Below the pieces are notes generated by a model. That model did not search any database. It saw only the letters and a program-made list of their open reading frames with translations, and was not told the DNA's origin. From Symbiodinium microadriaticum (taxonomy: Eukaryota; Sar; Dinophyceae; Suessiales; Symbiodiniaceae), in contig LSRX01001136.1 of the NCBI GenBank assembly GCA_001939145.1, positions 101,948 through 165,947 of the forward strand: a stretch of DNA of 64,000 bases. The letters run 5' to 3'. The translations under genes and the position numbers were made by a program. How positions within the stretch are numbered: the stretch's first letter is position 1; every line of letters starts with the position of its first letter. This document shows, piece by piece, positions 21,600 to 32,402 of this stretch.

Positions 21600-23225
21600 T
21601 GTTCACTGACTTCCCTGTGCCAGGAGCTGTGCCTTCAGGGGGAGCTGGGGCCGTGCAGGATACTGAGGTTCCGGCTATGAACAGTTTCGCTTCTGCTATC
21701 ACCTGCCCTTGTTACTGTTGTTGTTGATGATGCTAGCAGCTGCTAGCATGCGTTGCTGTTCGTCTTCGTTTGCTGGTCGGTTGAACGTGGAGTTGTATGG
21801 CGTTGGTCTGCGTCAGATTGGCTAAGTTGGGGTATGAGCAGCAGCGATAGGCGACAGGTCATGCTAACAGTCAAGATAAGTGCTCTGGCTAGCACAATGC
21901 ACAGGTGTGTGTGTGTGTGTGTGTATCATCACCTTTACTGCTGCAGCGGCGACGACGACTATACTACTGCTGGCAGTGATACTAGGTTCGGTAGTGTAGG
22001 AAATTCAATAAAGTTAAGTGCAGTGGTCGCAACTACACAGTCGCAAATGAGTGCAGGCTTGGGAGCTGCCACGGGTGCGCCTTCCGAAGATTGAGAGTTT
22101 GGGGTTTGGGCTTTATGCCAATATCTTGTGGTTGCTTCAGACTGATCAGACCCGGAGCAAGTCCAAAGTCAGCCCCGGCTACCATCGAGCTGCTTCCCGG
22201 GTGTGTCTGTCAAGCACGCGGCTTCCAGGTCCTCCGGATACATGACCTGAGCTCTTCATTAAATCGTCTTCATCGGCGGCTGGCGTCTGTGTTTGTAATC
22301 GCTCTGCGAACCAGCTTGACCGAGTGGAGAACACGAGGTGGTAAGGTTTTGGCGTGACTGTCACAAGGTCGCTGCTGGACGGCACGTTCAGTAGCGAGGT
22401 GACATTCTTGCAGGTACTGGGTTGCACGTGTCCTTACCAGCCAAAAGGGACTTGCAATGCGTCGGCTGTACGACGCCAAGATCAGAAGCTGTGTGGATCT
22501 TCATGATGAAGCCATGAGCCCTTAGCCGTAAAGCCCTAAACTTCCCTGAGCCCTAAACCCGAAACCTACCACTGCGGATGGAAAAGGGGCCTCAACAAAC
22601 AACAACCCTAAACCTGAAGTCCTAAACCAGCCTAAACCCTAAACCTGGTGGAACTTTTCTTGAGGTACGGCCTGGCACTGACCGCTGCTCTGAAGGAAGT
22701 ATCGACTGAGTACGTGCTCGTGGTGCGCTTGGGGTCCAACGTCGCAGGGCAGTTCTCGGAAGAGGCGTCGACGTGCAGTTTCTGAATCAGGCGGAGCTCT
22801 TGGCCACTAGAGCTGAGAGTTAGGTGGATTTAGCCGGCAGGCGGCAGGTTATTGTTTTGCTTTCAAATCCGAACTTTCCAGCCACTACTCAGGGATTGGT
22901 TTGGTGTTCTTGTTGTCAATCTGTGAGGTCACTAGCCAATATATCTGTGGAGATCGCACTTGTTTCCAGAGACTGCTGACTCGAAGTAGTATGCAGGTAC
23001 AACATGACTGGATCTTTGTCCGGGAGGTCGAGATTGCCCGAGCCGTACGGCACCCGTGATGCAAGGGTCCAGCGCCCATCGAACTATGGAGTAGTCATGG
23101 CACCTGCAGCGTTCGTTCTGGAGCCCTCGTATGCAACTGTAACCTGTGTGTGACTGCGAGCAAAAGCGGGTTCCCATGCCCAGCCAACCTGCGCTTGAAA
23201 TGCTTGTTCACCAGTCCTGACTCAG
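21600..23225. other. Stretch with telomere-type motifs, no recognisable gene
   Basis: Contains a (TG)n tract at about 21903-21925 and a cluster of CCCTAAAC-type motifs at about 22530-22640. A possible short exon near 22997-23060 encodes QHDWIFVREVEIARAVRHP. No domain is recognised. Confidence 0.45.
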
Positions 23226-23290
23226 GTCGCAGCGATGGACGCAGACTCAGACATCAAATACATTGGCATGCAGTCCTTGACGACTCTGGG
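23226..23290 (+). CDS. Candidate exon, possibly HEAT/ARM-like
   Basis: After a TGACTCAG acceptor the frame encodes VAAMDADSDIKYIGMQSLTT, then LG, and reaches a GTACGC donor. The pattern D-x-D-I-K-Y-I-G-M-x-S-L loosely resembles the helical repeat of large adaptin subunits, where xNLKYxGLxAL is common. The exon is far too short to claim that family, and no neighbouring adaptin-like exon was found. Without the donor, the frame stops within 9 codons. Confidence 0.2.
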
Positions 23291-24098
23291 GTACGCCGGG
23301 GCCTTGGAGTGACTGGCGGGCACTCAATGCTGATTCTGAGTGCTGTCGAACTGGCCTGTGCTGGTCATAGTCACCGGGTGAACTCAGACGCGATAGTGAG
23401 TATGTCTGCAGCCTGCATCCTGGAACCCCCAAAGTTTCGAAGTCGACACCCTAAGGCCCGGCGCATGCGGCTGAGGTGCCATTAGATGTGTGAGTGTGTT
23501 GCGCAGTAATTCTGTCAGGTTTTCACATCCGTTCGATTACCGTCTAGACCTACGTTTTTTTGCTGCTGGGCCCCGAAACTTAGACCCCCTGCTGGTGGTA
23601 CTTGAGGATCAGGATTCAGGCTTGGTGGAGAAGAGAGGAGTATTCTGTATTCTTCTCAACGCCATTTACTGCACCACCCTACACTCTCCAACGCCTTAAC
23701 CCCTAACCGCGCACAAAGTTAACTTCAACCTTCAGAGAGGTCTGATCCTGCGTCGCCAGCTGAGCTCCAGGTACGGCTTAGAGCTGCCACCGGCGCGACA
23801 TGTTGCCAGTGTCTGCTTGGTGCCGCAGCTGCTCTGGTGGCGACCTTAGAGCACCAAAGTTGTCTGGACCCGCTGCAGATGCGATTTGGCATGGCGTTGT
23901 TATTCGACGTTCCAGCTGCTATGCGCCTTCCTTTTGTGTATAGATCCAGTGCATTAGGGACGAGAGCCGGAAGCCTAGGTACGACAAGCCCCACGTCTGC
24001 CGGACGGAGCACTACCGGCAGGCACCGTGGTGTCTCGCAGTGCGTTAGGGTTCAGTCGGCCATGAGACGTTCCCCAACCTCTGGGGGCATAACTTTTG

Positions 24099-24138
24099 AA
24101 CCCTAAACCCTAAACCCTACACCCTAAACCCTAAACCG
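24099..24138. repeat. Interstitial CCCTAAA telomere-type repeat
   Basis: Several tandem copies of CCCTAAA with minor variants, the best of many such motifs in the window. TTTAGGG is the plant- and dinoflagellate-type telomere unit. The tract is short and internal, so it is a dispersed motif and not a chromosome end. Confidence 0.8.
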
Positions 24139-24676
24139 CTAGACCCCTAAACTGCCCTATAAACCCACAAAACCCCTGGGAGGTCGTCCTCCCGGCAGCC
24201 CGGATGGATGTTTGCCAAAACCCCGAGCGGCGGCCCGGCTCTCGGGGCATCCTCTTCCGGTTTAATAATAATAACAATAGTAATAATAGTAGTAGTAATA
24301 TAAGAGTAAAAATTTTCACGCTACGCCGCCACCTCGGCTGCTGAGGGGCAGAGGGCACGGGACACACGTCGGTAGCGTTGGTGCATGTCCGCAGCAGAAG
24401 CCCAGAGCTTGTGGGAGGAAGACAGGAGTTTCTACTGGAATAAAGAGCCTCTTCAAATGTTACCTGCCTGTCACCTGGGCCAAGCTGGGGAGAGGGCAGG
24501 GCAAGGAGGGAGGCGCGGTCGTAGTAGTCGTAGTAGTCGTAGTAGTCGTAGTAGTNNNNNNNNNNNNNNNNNNNNNNNNNNNGGGGGAAGGATAATAGTC
24601 TAATACTCCTTCGGCCGTTTCTTTTTGAAAGGGGTGGGAGAGGGCGCTAGGGAGGGCTTTTTGACCGAGGTTTGGC
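24139..24676. other. Triplet repeats and assembly gap
   Basis: TAATAA/TAGTAG triplet repeats at about 24262-24305, then GTAGTC repeats running into 27 undetermined bases (24556-24582). The sequence after the gap is GGGGGAAGG. The gap most likely reflects a repeat that could not be resolved. A frame at 24385-24455 (AEAQSLWEEDRSFYWNKEPL) might be an exon. Confidence 0.7.
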
Positions 24677-25913
24677 GTGGACCAGATGTGGCCACGGCTC
24701 CTCCAGGCAGATGACCTTGAAAAGGCGGCACGAGAGGATTTTCTTCAGCCTCTTTCCAAGTTCTTCGAAAGAGCAAGGTGGATGCTAACTTCTTTGGGGG
24801 CTGTGGCTTGCAGGGGACTGCGTGCAGTCATCGCCAAGACTGCTTTTCGTGATGGCCAGTTGCCCATTTCCTGGCCAGGAGCACATCTGTTATGGCACCT
24901 TCTTCTGGGACGTAGGCGTTGAAGTCGTGCACCCTGGCAGAGCGAGCTCTCTGGTGAGAACATGGTCCCCAGCTGCTTCGGAGTTGCAAGTCGCGACAGC
25001 GGAGGTACCACCTCTCCGGGCGGAAGCTGAAAGCGGAGGGCGATGCCACCGGCGAGCGGGAGACTAAGCCACGTTGTTTCTTGCAGAAGGGCTTTCAGAG
25101 GCGGGATCCCGAACGGGGGTCGGAGGTCAGAGGCCTCCTAAAGGAGCAGCGCACCCGCATGTCCAAGTCCCAAGTCCCAAGCTCGAATTCCTCTGAAAAG
25201 ACCGAGGCCCCTGCTCTTTGTTGGGCAGCTGCGCGGAGTCCGGGACTTTGGGGAAGTTGGGAGTGACAACCTGGGATGTCCGAGCAGCGAGGAAGCATGT
25301 AGAACGAGTATGAGTGAGTATACATTATACTTCTGTCATTATCACATACTGTGAAGTAGTGAGGGTGCGGGATGCCATCCTGGTAATGCAGGGCGAGTTG
25401 GAGTGCTCGCCGGTATCTGCGTAGATGTTGCATACCATGCTGGGAATCCGGCTGCATGCTCTCTCAGCTGCTTGCGTGTTTTGCTCAAAACCGATGTGCA
25501 GACGCAATTCCCTTTCAGAAGTCATCATCGTCGATGCTAGCCGTGCAGCAGGTTCATCTTACTTGACCTGCTCGTCGTAAGACTTGGAGAATGCTTGGGT
25601 CAACCAACATGGTCCGCATGTTGGCTGCTGGCGCCACAAACGTGGACGAGGCATCACGCTGCAAGGGCTCTGAACCTGACGGATCCTGGAGACCTCGTGG
25701 CTGTCCCATTCTGCCTGGATCCTGGCAGGCTCGCCCCCCTGCTGGTGCGCGACGCCGTTGTGAGCCGGGATGCTACGAAGGCCGTTCTGTTCTTGCAGTT
25801 TCTCGGTGCTTCTCCGTTTCTGCTCCAGCCAAGATGATAAACGATTCTCGGCTTCACGAGAGTAGCAAAACATTAAGCCTCGAGGCTTCAGGCGGCTTCG
25901 AGGCTCCTGACTG
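24677..25913 (+). other. Possible exons upstream of the propeller gene
   Basis: Several short exon-like frames lie on +: about 24683-24776 (LLQADDLEKAAREDFLQPLS), about 24830-24950 (ASCPFPGQEHICYGTFFWDV) and about 25595-25835 (LNLTDPGDLVAVPFCLDPG). They have splice-like borders but no recognisable family, and alternative frames are open. They may belong to a separate gene ending before 25912, where an in-frame TGA precedes the propeller gene start. Confidence 0.25.
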
Positions 25914-27633
25914 ATGCCTGCTATGCCTGCCATGCCTGCCATGTGGCGGCTTCTGGGAGCGTGCCTGGCAGTTCACCAGGCCTGGCACGCTGAGGCCACT
26001 GAGGAAGCGGAGACTTGTGCTACGGGCCACTGTGAGCCCAGAGAGGGCGCGAGCGCGGGCTCGGGCCGGCAACACTGGTGGCCTTATCAGAAGGGCACTC
26101 CGGGTCGAACGGGCTATTCGCCGTATGCCATGCCCGACATCACCAAAGGCCCTGCCTGGACGCAAGAGGTACCTCATGGCGACCTTGTTCGGTCCACTCC
26201 GCTCATTGACGACCAGAAGAACATCTATGTAACGACTATTGCGGGCAGAACCTACAAGCTCAACGTGGATGGCAAGGTCCTGTGGAGTCATTACACAGGT
26301 AGCCGGGGAAGTGTTCCAGGAGTGCCCTCCCTGTGGGACTCGGTGATGCTAATGCTCACGAAGAACGGCCATCTGATTGCACTGGACTTGGACACCGGTG
26401 TAGAAAGATGGGAGAAGCAGATAGCGACACGAGTGGCTACATCGGCCGATTGTACTCTCCTGACCCAGGGGATTCTAGTCGTTGCGGTGATGGACCCAGA
26501 GCCTTTGAAGCTTCGGACCGATCCGATGGCGGAATATGTCGCAGAGAACAATCGCCTTCTGGGATTGAGTCTGGACGATGGATCTTTTCGTTGGAGCTTT
26601 GCCCCGAAGCAAAACACCTACAATTTTCAGGGATCCACGATGCATGATGGTACCTTTGTGTTTCAGGACGTGACCGGTGGCGTCTATCGGGTGTCTACGG
26701 AGGGCCGCTTGATCTGGCATTCTGCGACACCTGACAGAGCATCTGCCACAACTGCAGCCGCTGTGATCCACGATGGTCGCGTTTTCGCTGTGAGCAACCT
26801 TGGTGGTGGGCCTCAGCTGCTTGGAACGGAGGGCAAAGGGCTTCTTCATGTTTATGGCTACGAAGACGGTACATTTCTTTGGTCGCAGGATCTCCCCTAC
26901 GAAGGCAATCAAGCTGTTGCAGTGGGCGATCTGGTTGGAAGCAAGGGCAGGGCTTCTCTGATTCTCGGTATGGGCAAGAACCCTGGGCTGCCCGTGCTCG
27001 TGAACTGGGGTATGGTGTTGGCTCCCATTATCGGTGTCTTGGCTTTGTTCCAGGGGTTTCACGGGATCAGCACGTGCTCTTTTGCAATTTTGCAAAAGGC
27101 ATCATCATAAGGCTAAGTGGCTAAGTCACGACGGTGATTACAGCAGCGACGCCGACTCAGGCCTTACGGCGGCCACGATGTTTCTGCTGCCCTTCCACTG
27201 GCTGAGCATTTCTTTCCCGTCTCTCTTCGCAAAGAAGCAGGGTCGTTCGATCGTGGCCTTGGACGCTGCCACGGGCAGTGTCCTCTGGTACCATGAGATG
27301 GAGCCCTACCAGCGCCCTGCCGCGATGGGCGATTCCGAGCTGTTTTTGGAGCGCTTCCAGAGCACAACGAATGGAACTAACCCCAACAACGAGCCATGGT
27401 GTCTCCCTGACGCCAATGCGCAGCCCGTCATCGACGGAGCCGGCACCGCTCTCGTCGCGTATCAAGATGGGAAGATTTATGCCGTAAGAGACGAAGATGG
27501 CGATGGCAAGATCTCCCCGGAGGAGGTCAAGGAGCACCTGGTGGGCGCGGCTTTCCAGGCTTCCGCTGCCATGGCGCCGAACCTCCTTGCGGTCATCGAC
27601 TGCAGCGGCCGCCTCGAGGTTTTCCGAGACTGA
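25914..27633 (+). CDS. PQQ/BamB-like beta-propeller protein with EF-hand
   Basis: Two exons, 25914-27055 and 27144-27633, joined in phase across an 88-base GT-AG intron, give 543 residues. Residues about 1-26 look like a signal peptide (hydrophobic core WRLLGACLAVHQAWHA) after three MPA repeats; the true start may be the fourth Met (codon 10). PQQ-type blades follow, recognisable by xxLDxxTGxxxW: ALDLDTGVERW, GLSLDDGSFRW, VYGYEDGTFLW, ALDAATGSVLW. Two hydrophobic segments (about 363-381 and 390-408) interrupt the propeller. A canonical EF-hand loop, DEDGDGKISPEE, lies at 497-508. Bacterial relatives scaffold outer-membrane assembly or are quinoproteins; here a membrane or secreted protein with calcium binding is inferred. 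Substrate is unknown. Enzyme activity should not be assumed. The downstream repeats begin about 250 bases after the stop. Confidence 0.85.
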
Positions 27634-27877
27634 ACGGAGAGGCGGAGAGGCAAAAGGCGGCTGCGCCGTGCCGCGCCCGGCCCCCGAAGGACAAGTTTCG
27701 AGGGCCTGGCATCTTGTCCCCGGCCCCCTAGACTCTAGACCATGAGAAGCTACAATTCATCTTGTAACAAATCTGGAGGTGCCAACAGCGGCACGGGACA
27801 CCAAGCGGAAATCAGAAACTAGACTGAGTGTCTATGTTCCAGAGAGCCCGCAGACCGCGTCGCGTAAACAGCTCCGC

Positions 27878-28132
27878 ACCGATACACCGATACACCGATA
27901 CACCGATATACCCTCCCTGCCCGGATCGGCGTATCGGCGTACCGGCGTATCGGCGTATTTCCTGCCCGGATCGGCGTATCGGCGTATCGGCGTATTTGCC
28001 TCGTGGATGGGCGTGTCGGCGTACCGGCGTATCGGCGTACCGGCGTACCGGCGTATCGGCGTATCGGCGTATTTCCTGCCCGGATCGGCGTATCGGCATA
28101 TCGGCGTATTTGCCTCGTGGATGGGCGCGTCG
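27878..28132. repeat. CGGCGTAT satellite, left block
   Basis: Tandem 8-base units of CGGCGTAT (variant CGGCGTAC), broken by spacers TTTCCTGCCCGGAT and TTTGCCTCGTGGATGGGCG. The second spacer recurs about 114 bases apart, giving a higher-order unit. Because 8 is not a multiple of 3 and neither strand contains a stop, the array is open in all six frames (RRIGVSAY on +, IRRYADTP on -). Open frames here are repeat artefacts unless expression is shown. Confidence 0.9.
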
Positions 28133-29207
28133 GAAAATCAGGGGCGCCCCATCAGTCCCAGGGTCCATCCTCGGAGATCAGGGGTGGTAAGAGTTCTGAT
28201 TTTAAAATCAGGGGCGCCCCATCAGTCCCAGGGTCCATCCTCGGAGATCAGGGGTGGTAAGAGTTCTGATTTTAAAATCAGGGGCGCCCCATCAGTCCCA
28301 GGGTCCATCCTCGGAGAGCAGGGGTGGTCAGAGTTCTGATTTAAAAAAAAGGCGCCTCATCAGTCCCAGGGTCCATCCTCGGAGATCAGGGGTGGTAAGA
28401 GTTCTGATTTAAAAATCAGGGGCGCCCCATCAGTCCCAGGGTCCATCCTCGGAGATCAGGGGTGGTAAGAGTTCTGATTTAAAAATCAGGGGCGCCCCAT
28501 CAGTCCCAGGGTCCATCCTCGGAGATCAGGGGTGGTAAGAGTTCTGATTTAAAAATCAGGGGCGCCCCATCAGTCCCAGGGTCCATCCTCGGAGATCAGG
28601 GGTGGTAAGAGTTCTGATTTAAAAATCAGGGGCGCCCCATCAGTCCCAGGGTCCATCCTCGGAGATCAGGGGTGGTAAGAGTTCTGATTTAAAAATCAGG
28701 GGCGCCCCATCAGTCCCAGGGTCCATCCTCGGAGATCAGGGGTGGTAAGAGTTCTGATTTAAAAATCAGGGGCGCCCCATCAGTCCCAGGGTCCATCCTC
28801 GGAGATCAGGGGTGGTAAGAGTTCTGATTTAAAAATCAGGGGCGCCCCATCAGTCCCAGGGTCCATCCTCGGAGATCAGGGGTGGTAAGAGTTCTGATTT
28901 AAAAATCAGGGGCGCCCCATCAGTCCCAGGGTCCATCCTCGGAGATCAAGGGTGGTAAGAGTTCTGATTTTAAAATCAGGGGCGCCCCATCAGTCCCAGG
29001 CTCCATCCTCGGAGTTCAAGGGTGGTAAGAGTTCTGATTTAAAAAAGCAGGGGCGCCCCATGACAGTCCGAGGCTCCATCCTCGGAGTTCAGGGGTGGTA
29101 AGAGTTCTGATTTAAAAATCAGGGGCGCCCCATCAGTCCCAGGCTCCATCCTCGGAGTTCACAAGGGTGGTAAGAGTTCTGATTTTAAAATCCGGGGCGC
29201 CCCATCA
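28133..29207. repeat. 70-base tandem array, 15 copies
   Basis: The GGAG[AT]TCA anchor recurs at 28173, 28243, 28313, 28381, then every 70 bases to 29011, then 29084 and 29154, so 15 units. Most central copies are nearly identical; the last four differ (GGAGTTC, CCCAGGCTCC). Each unit carries two self-complementary sites, CTGATTTAAAAATCAG (or the perfect CTGATTTTAAAATCAG) and GGGGCGCCCC, next to each other. No stable coding frame exists because 70 is not a multiple of 3. It is embedded inside the 8-base satellite. Confidence 0.95.
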
Positions 29208-29470
29208 GATCGGCGTATCGGCGTATCGGCGTATTTGCCTCCTGGATCGGTGATCGGCGTATCGGCGTATTTGCTCCTGGATCGGCGTATCGGCGTATTT
29301 TCCGGGCGTATCGGCGTATCGGCGTAGTTTTCCCCCGGACCGGCATATCGGCGAGCGGCGTACCGGCGTATGCGCGTATTGGCGTAAGCCAGCCTAGGCC
29401 CCCGACCGTCGTATCGGCGTATGTGCCCCCTCCGGGCCATGCGCCGGCGTTTCGGCGTATCGGCGCAAGG
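29208..29470. repeat. CGGCGTAT satellite, right block
   Basis: The same 8-base unit resumes in the same orientation directly after the 70-base array, with spacers TTTGCCTCCTGGATCGG and TTTTCCGGG, and decays towards 29470. The shared orientation suggests that the 70-base array arose within or inserted into one older satellite. Confidence 0.9.
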
Positions 29471-29534
29471 CGGTTTTGCGACACTATTTGCAGGCACGCT
29501 GGTCTATGTTCTCTAATGTTCTGTACATGCGCAG

Positions 29535-30231
29535 TGCCAGCGTGTTGTTACGGTAATATGTATCTCTGGCGAGGAATCCTACTACGCATATGTAGGTGTA
29601 TACGATGTCCAGTGTGGTGCAGTGCAAGGTACAGAGGTGTGTGTGTGTGTGTGTGTGCGTAGGTAGGCAGGTAGGCAGGTGGGCAGGTGGGCAGGTAGGT
29701 AGGTAGGGAGGGAGGGAGGGAAGGACGCGTCAATCATGCACGTGCAAAATCCCTTTGCACCTATTCGGGTGCGTGTGCGTGTCTCTCTCTCTCCCTCTCT
29801 CTCTCTCTCTGTGCGTGCGTGTGTGTGTCTGTGTCTCTGTCTGTTCGTGTCTGTGTGTGTGTGTGTGCGTGCATGCGCTAATGTTAGTTCAATCTGCTTG
29901 AGTCTCTTTCCTGGCAGGTGGCATAAAGGAACTCTTTGAGCTGCCAGATGTGGCCCCGCTGGTCTCCGAGTCTTCTGGCAGCGATTCATCCCAGGGCCCC
30001 CCCACCTCAGCAGTACTGGCACAGAGAAGTCGATGTGGGCAGCCCGGCATCTTGCAGTTGTTATGCCAAGCCCTGGTTTTTGTCTGGAGCTTCGATTCGA
30101 GGTCGCGCGGAGCCTCTGAGGCTGCGAAGGTCTGGCAGGCCACGCAGCGCCAGGCCATGCGGATCAAGCCGCGGCCAGCCTGGCAGCCCCGAGATGAGGC
30201 TTTCTGGGACAGCAAATATAATATAGTATAA
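29535..30231 (+). CDS. Unrecognised protein, two 3' exons across a microsatellite intron
   Basis: Exon 29535-29628 (acceptor ATGCGCAG, donor GTACAG) and exon 29918-30231 (acceptor CCTGGCAG, stop TAA) join in phase across a 289-base intron made of (GT)n, GGTAGGCA, (GGGA)n and (CT)n repeats. The peptide includes GEESYYAYVGVYDVQCGAVQ, then GGIKELFELPDVAPLVSESS, and QRQAMRIKPRPAWQPRDEAF; it is about 136 residues as modelled. The stop lies inside a TATAG microsatellite, so the natural C-terminus could instead be set by a missed donor. No domain is recognised. Upstream exons would lie in or before the satellite block. Phase agreement and an upstream stop that fixes the first exon's start support it. 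Confidence 0.42.
29629..29917 (+). repeat. Compound microsatellite in predicted intron
   Basis: (GT)n from about 29638, then GGTAGGCAGGTGGGC units, (GGGA)n to about 29725, and (CT)n/(GT)n at about 29780-29870. The tract starts a few bases after a GTACAG donor and ends shortly before a pyrimidine-rich acceptor (CTTTCCTGGCAG). Confidence 0.8.
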
Positions 30232-30282
30232 TATAGTCTAAATATAGTATAGTATAGTATAGTATAATATAGTATTATATTG
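30200..30282. repeat. TATAG/TATAA microsatellite
   Basis: About 80 bases of AATATAGTATA-type repeats at the end of the preceding exon model. Similar TATAG/TATAC islands lie at about 640-690, 775-850, 3785-3825 and 41810-42055. Confidence 0.8.
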
Positions 30283-31882
30283 AGGGGACAGGTCGCGCGG
30301 TGTGCCACGCAGGCTCTAGACTGCGCATGGTCAATCGGGATTTCGGTAGTCCTTTGAAGACGCGCTTGGTCAGGGCCAGGGCATGACACGAACCATTCGC
30401 CCGAAACCACTCAAAATTTGTGCGATGAAGCCAGTTCTTGCTTTCTCGTCGAAGGTTCCCTTGACGAGACGACGGCAGCAAGAAAAAGAATGGAAGCGGC
30501 TCCTGTCACGGAAGCCTCGCGACAGCCGGATCCCGAGTGTGCAACCACTGCAGAGGGAATCGAACGAGCCAGACCGGGTTTACGTGCATCACCTATTGCT
30601 CGCTTCGTCTCTGCTTCTTGCATGCACGGCCGAGGTCATGTGAGTGCCAGTGCTTGCAGTGCTGCTACACGATCAAGTCAGGCTGCTCGACTCGTCTGGG
30701 GGGGGGGGGGGCAAGAGTTCGCACACCAGCAGGCACTTGCCTGGTTTATCGAGATTTCTGAACAAGTTGTTTCACAAGCCCGAAAGGGAAATGGATGTCT
30801 GAATCAGCGTGAGGAAATCAACAGCAGATTGCCCGCACACAGCCCGAACGGGCAAAGCAGGGTTTGAGGAAGCATAGAATGTCTTTGAATTGAGACAGAG
30901 ATGCGGATGTGCTAACATATGCTTCAAGTCGTCAGGTTGACCCGACCCAGACTATGAGAGCATACTTGGACAACACGGGGTTTCCAAGCTACTTCTACTA
31001 CGCATGAAGAGCCTATAGCGACTCTGGCCACAGCAACACCAGAAGCAGATTGAAAGAGTCTTTCAAACACCAGCCAGCACTAGTGTTTGGAGGAGCGTTT
31101 AGTGGACCAGCCACCAGGCTGTTTGCACCAAGCGTTGACTTTTGTGTTTCTTGTTCTGAACGCTGGCGTCAGGCTACTGCAGAAACTGCAGTGTCCTCGC
31201 TGCCTGCTGGCATGCCCAGCCACGCATACGAGCCTTTGCTGAATTCTGCTCGATGCCGGCATTGTTTTGCCATCGTACTTCGTGACATCACTTCACCCCC
31301 CGTGGCCGAAAGGACAAACATGTAGAAAGAGATGGATGCTTCCTCTGGCGGTCGCAGGCCTCTGAGCATAAGTCCGCAGTCATTTTAGATGAGGCTCTCA
31401 AAGTCTAGCTGCATTCTGTGCAACTCTGCGACTTCGCGTCGAGTTGTTCATGTCACTTTCTGTTGATCCTCGTCAGTGTCAGTGTCTTGAAGTGTCATGG
31501 CTGACGGAAGAGGTGGTGGCTGCTTTCAATGAGCCGCAAGCGAATGGACACCAGGTGCCACATTGCTATCGACGATTGCATGCCGTTGACATTGAATCCA
31601 GAATCTGTCGTCAGACTCGTCTTTGTCGAGGTCTAGGAGCAAAGCGGCCGAAACGGGTCATGGACGATTCTCTTCCTTTCCACGGTTGCAGCAATCAGAA
31701 AGTCAGCTGCCTGGGAAGGTGCCCGTCGCCTTCAACACACCAGACGATGTTGCAGACTGAACTGCCTGCCAAACGCGCATTCTAATTTAAAGGCTCAGAG
31801 ATTCAGATCTGCCGAGCCGGGCTTGAGAGTTTCCGGAACATCCTGAGACGCTCCAAAGTCTGCGGCCTGGAGCTTCCGGCAG
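30283..31882. other. Stretch without recognisable genes
   Basis: Frames of up to 149 codons exist on + (for example 30418-30867 and 31444-31785), but they carry no recognisable motif. The first crosses a 14-base G run (30698-30711) that makes the frame unreliable. Confidence 0.4.
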
Positions 31883-32015
31883 TGGAAGAAGCTGGGTTGA
31901 TGCATGGAAGTGCGGACCTTCGGAAGGCCCGTTTGCGTACAAGGCCAAGACGGCCTACGCAGCCCTGAAGTCGGGGTGGACCTGTGGCATGAAAACAGAC
32001 ATGTGCGAGACTACA
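31883..32015 (+). CDS. Candidate internal exon, unrecognised
   Basis: Bounded by a TTCCGGCAG acceptor and a GTATGT donor. The 44 codons read SWVDAWKCGPSEGPFAYKAK, then TAYAALKSGWTCGMKTDMC. It has several Cys, Trp and Lys residues and no recognised family. A further candidate exon lies at about 32206-32402 (KAKDTKRTSMQLLYMAGQAL to a TAG), but the join between the two is not established. Confidence 0.25.
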
Positions 32016-32402
32016 GTATGTCAGTGCTTCTCCAAGCTGCCGTGGGTTGACGGTGCTGCACGGTGTGTAGGAAGTCTAGAACAAAGGAGGCCACAACAAC
32101 GGCGACATTTACTGCAGTTGCCGCGCAACGTACTGCCTGCATGTTTGAGTTCTCCAAGATGGCAGCTCTGATGACATCCATTGAAAGCTGCATATGTTTG
32201 CAGGTGCAGCATGTCTCATGCAGAACAAAAGGCTAAGGACACCAAAAGGACATCAATGCAGCTGCTGTACATGGCTGGCCAAGCATTGAGCGGACAGCAC
32301 AGCTTCAGAATATCCGAGAGAATGCCATTGAAAGAGGAGCGGGTGTTATCCGTCGGCACCATAGTGCAGTGCAGTTTATATCTCCCAAATCCATGGGGTT
32401 AG

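Noticed and set aside
27779..28339. 186-codon protein across the CGGCGTAT and 70-base repeats
   Set aside because: The satellite is open in all frames and the 70-base unit changes frame each copy; nothing indicates a real protein.
28133..29207. CRISPR-like array
   Set aside because: The units are contiguous with no unique spacers, in eukaryotic-type DNA with no cas genes; it is a tandem satellite.
30530..30570. tRNA T-arm-like sequence on the - strand
   Set aside because: GTTCGATTCC is present, but no acceptor, D-arm or anticodon arm can be folded around it.
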